The notes under the pieces are model-generated. The model did no database searches. It was not told the origin of the DNA and saw only the letters and a list, made by a program, of their open reading frames with translations. Both the position numbers and the translations under genes were made by a program. Below are positions 4,678-6,078 of a stretch of 6,078 bases of DNA, piece after piece. How positions within the stretch are numbered: the stretch's first letter is position 1; the number at the start of each line of letters is the position of its first letter. Where the stretch lies: positions 1 to 6,078 of the forward strand of contig JAPLWZ010000065.1 in the NCBI GenBank assembly GCA_026396335.1, in the 5' to 3' direction. The DNA comes from Microcaldota archaeon (GTDB lineage: Archaea > Micrarchaeota > Micrarchaeia > Anstonellales > Anstonellaceae).

Positions 4678-6078
4678 ATGTTCCTCTTCCAGGTGGCGCA
4701 CAAGCACGGAAGCAAAAAAGCCCCGGCAGTTTACGCCATGCTCAGCGATGATGCTGAAAAAACCGTGCGGTCCAATTTCACAAAATGCCAGGATATTTCC
4801 GGCTCTGACATGCAGGCGACTTTTGACAAATACGGTGTCAACAAAAAAGACAAGAAGGAAATGCTGAAACTCATCGGTGAACTTTTTGCCAAGAACTCCG
4901 AAATGGTGAAAATACTCGATGAAGGGAACGGGGTCAAGGCGCCTGAGAAATATTTCGACGACTATTGCGCAAATGTAAAGAAATGGAATGATCTTGTCAC
5001 AAAATACGGCGTTTCCGAATGGGCGCAGCCTGAAATAGTTTATTTCTCAAGCACTAAGATCGATGAAATAGTTGTAACTGCTGACGGTCCTTCAAACAAG
5101 AAAACATCTGATGACTGGTATAACACCACAGGTACTGTCTCTGGAAATTATGGCAAATTTGGCAGCTACTTGGACAGGATAAGCGGCGGCGAATGGCCTG
5201 ACGAACTCAAGGACGTGTCTCTGGCAAAGGAACTTGTAAAATATGCAATTGATAACGGGCGCAAGGAAGAGGCAGCCCAGTTGATTTCAAAATATCTTGA
5301 CGAATTCATCGCTTCCGGCGACACAAAGTTTTTCGACGATATTTTCAACAAGAACCCGGAACTCAAAATGCAGGTTCTTGCCTCCAGGCGAGATCTTTCC
5401 AATTACGCGAACTATTTGTCCCTTATGTGCAAGAGTCTCAACGTTACAATACAGGACAAGTCTGAGGACATACTGCTTGCAAACCCATGGATAAACTCTC
5501 TTGTGATGCCTGGCGACCGTGAAGCAGCCGTGGTATTCATGGGTGCGCTTTCTGCCCTTTCCAATCTTGGGAACAAAATGAACAAGTTCTGCGAGGAATT
5601 CGGCAGGGATTTCAGCATGGCCGTGAACAGGGATTTCCTGGTAGGTGGCGCAGGCACGGTTCTTACGTACCTAGACAAATTTCTCTGGGGCGTGCACGAC
5701 GAGCTTCGCAGCGTGTTTGGCTTTGAGGCGTCGGATAACCTTACTGAGGCAAACAAGAACCTCACAAATTCCTCATCCAACGTCCTTCTCGCCATAAAGC
5801 AGGCAGAGATGAGCGGCTACACTTTCACGACCGAGATGGGACTGAACTTGCTTTGTATGGTGGCGCCTGAGTTCAAATTCGGAAGTTTCGCTCCAAAAGT
5901 TGCGTCAGAGTTTGTGAAAAAAGAGTTCGCAATGGGAATCTTTACTGATATGGTCGAATTTTATATGAAAGAAGGCTATACTCGCGAAGCTGCAGTTGAA
6001 ATGGCGGGCAACGAGTTTTCTAGCCTGAGCAAAACGCGTGTTTTTGACCTGGTAGAAAGTTCTCCAAAGGCATTATGG
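4678..6078 (+). CDS. Unrecognised hypothetical protein, at least 467 residues (3' truncated)
   Basis: An open frame without a stop runs from ATG 4678 to the right edge. I recognise no family. It is bounded upstream by an in-frame TAA (4651-4653), and ATG 4678 is the first usable start. No signal peptide or transmembrane segment is evident, so it is probably soluble and intracellular. The protein is charged and mostly helix-like. Residues about 50-120 are rich in Lys, Glu and Asp. A short Gly/Ser/Asn-rich stretch (about 136-172) may be a linker. Residues 182-300 read as successive amphipathic helices (ELVKYAIDNGRKEEAAQLIS and onward), resembling helical-repeat proteins without a clear consensus. 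The segment 352-368 is rich in Asn, Thr and Ser. Codon use looks similar to the neighbours, with no obvious sign of transfer. It starts 39 bases after the acetyltransferase and probably has its own promoter. That it is coding is supported by length and protein-like composition; its function is unknown. Confidence 0.85.
   Translation, partial: MFLFQVAHKHGSKKAPAVYAMLSDDAEKTVRSNFTKCQDISGSDMQATFDKYGVNKKDKKEMLKLIGELFAKNSEMVKILDEGNGVKAPEKYFDDYCANVKKWNDLVTKYGVSEWAQPEIVYFSSTKIDEIVVTADGPSNKKTSDDWYNTTGTVSGNYGKFGSYLDRISGGEWPDELKDVSLAKELVKYAIDNGRKEEAAQLISKYLDEFIASGDTKFFDDIFNKNPELKMQVLASRRDLSNYANYLSLMCKSLNVTIQDKSEDILLANPWINSLVMPGDREAAVVFMGALSALSNLGNKMNKFCEEFGRDFSMAVNRDFLVGGAGTVLTYLDKFLWGVHDELRSVFGFEASDNLTEANKNLTNSSSNVLLAIKQAEMSGYTFTTEMGLNLLCMVAPEFKFGSFAPKVASEFVKKEFAMGIFTDMVEFYMKEGYTREAAVEMAGNEFSSLSKTRVFDLVESSPKALW

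Overview
The window looks archaeal. It carries a Nop5/Nop56-type C/D sRNP protein, which only archaea and eukaryotes have, and a glycyl-tRNA synthetase of the single-chain archaeal/eukaryotic type. It also has a compact archaeal-style phosphoesterase, start codons with weak or no Shine-Dalgarno sequences, and A/T-rich boxes about 27 bases upstream of several starts. Base composition is mid-GC by eye. A small-genome (DPANN-like) lineage is possible because the Nop protein is so reduced, but that is only a guess.

Layout from left to right: (1) 1-863, the C-terminal two thirds to three quarters of a PLP-dependent trans-sulfuration-family enzyme, cut by the left edge and carrying the Tyr-Gly-Cys signature of methionine gamma-lyases. 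(2) A T-rich convergent gap. (3) 915-2432 on the minus strand, a complete glycyl-tRNA synthetase. (4) A 169-base divergent intergenic region, 2433-2601, with a TTTAAA box that could serve both directions and a strongly base-paired element (about 2490-2590) that folds as a three-way junction on the plus strand. (5) 2602-3538, a Nop5-like gene interrupted by an apparent one-base frameshift. Its usual N-terminal fibrillarin-binding domain is absent and an Arg/Gly-rich tail stands in its place. (6) 3601-4230, a calcineurin-like metallophosphoesterase, followed 18 bases later by (7) 4249-4638, a GNAT acetyltransferase; these two are probably cotranscribed. (8) 4678 to beyond the right edge, a long unrecognised, mostly helical, soluble protein of at least 467 residues.

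The genes do not form one pathway. Translation (GlyRS) and RNA modification (Nop5) share a divergent promoter region. The phosphoesterase and acetyltransferase form a small accessory pair. The most interesting parts are the structured element in front of the Nop gene, the domain swap in that Nop protein together with its frameshift, and the orphan protein at the right end.
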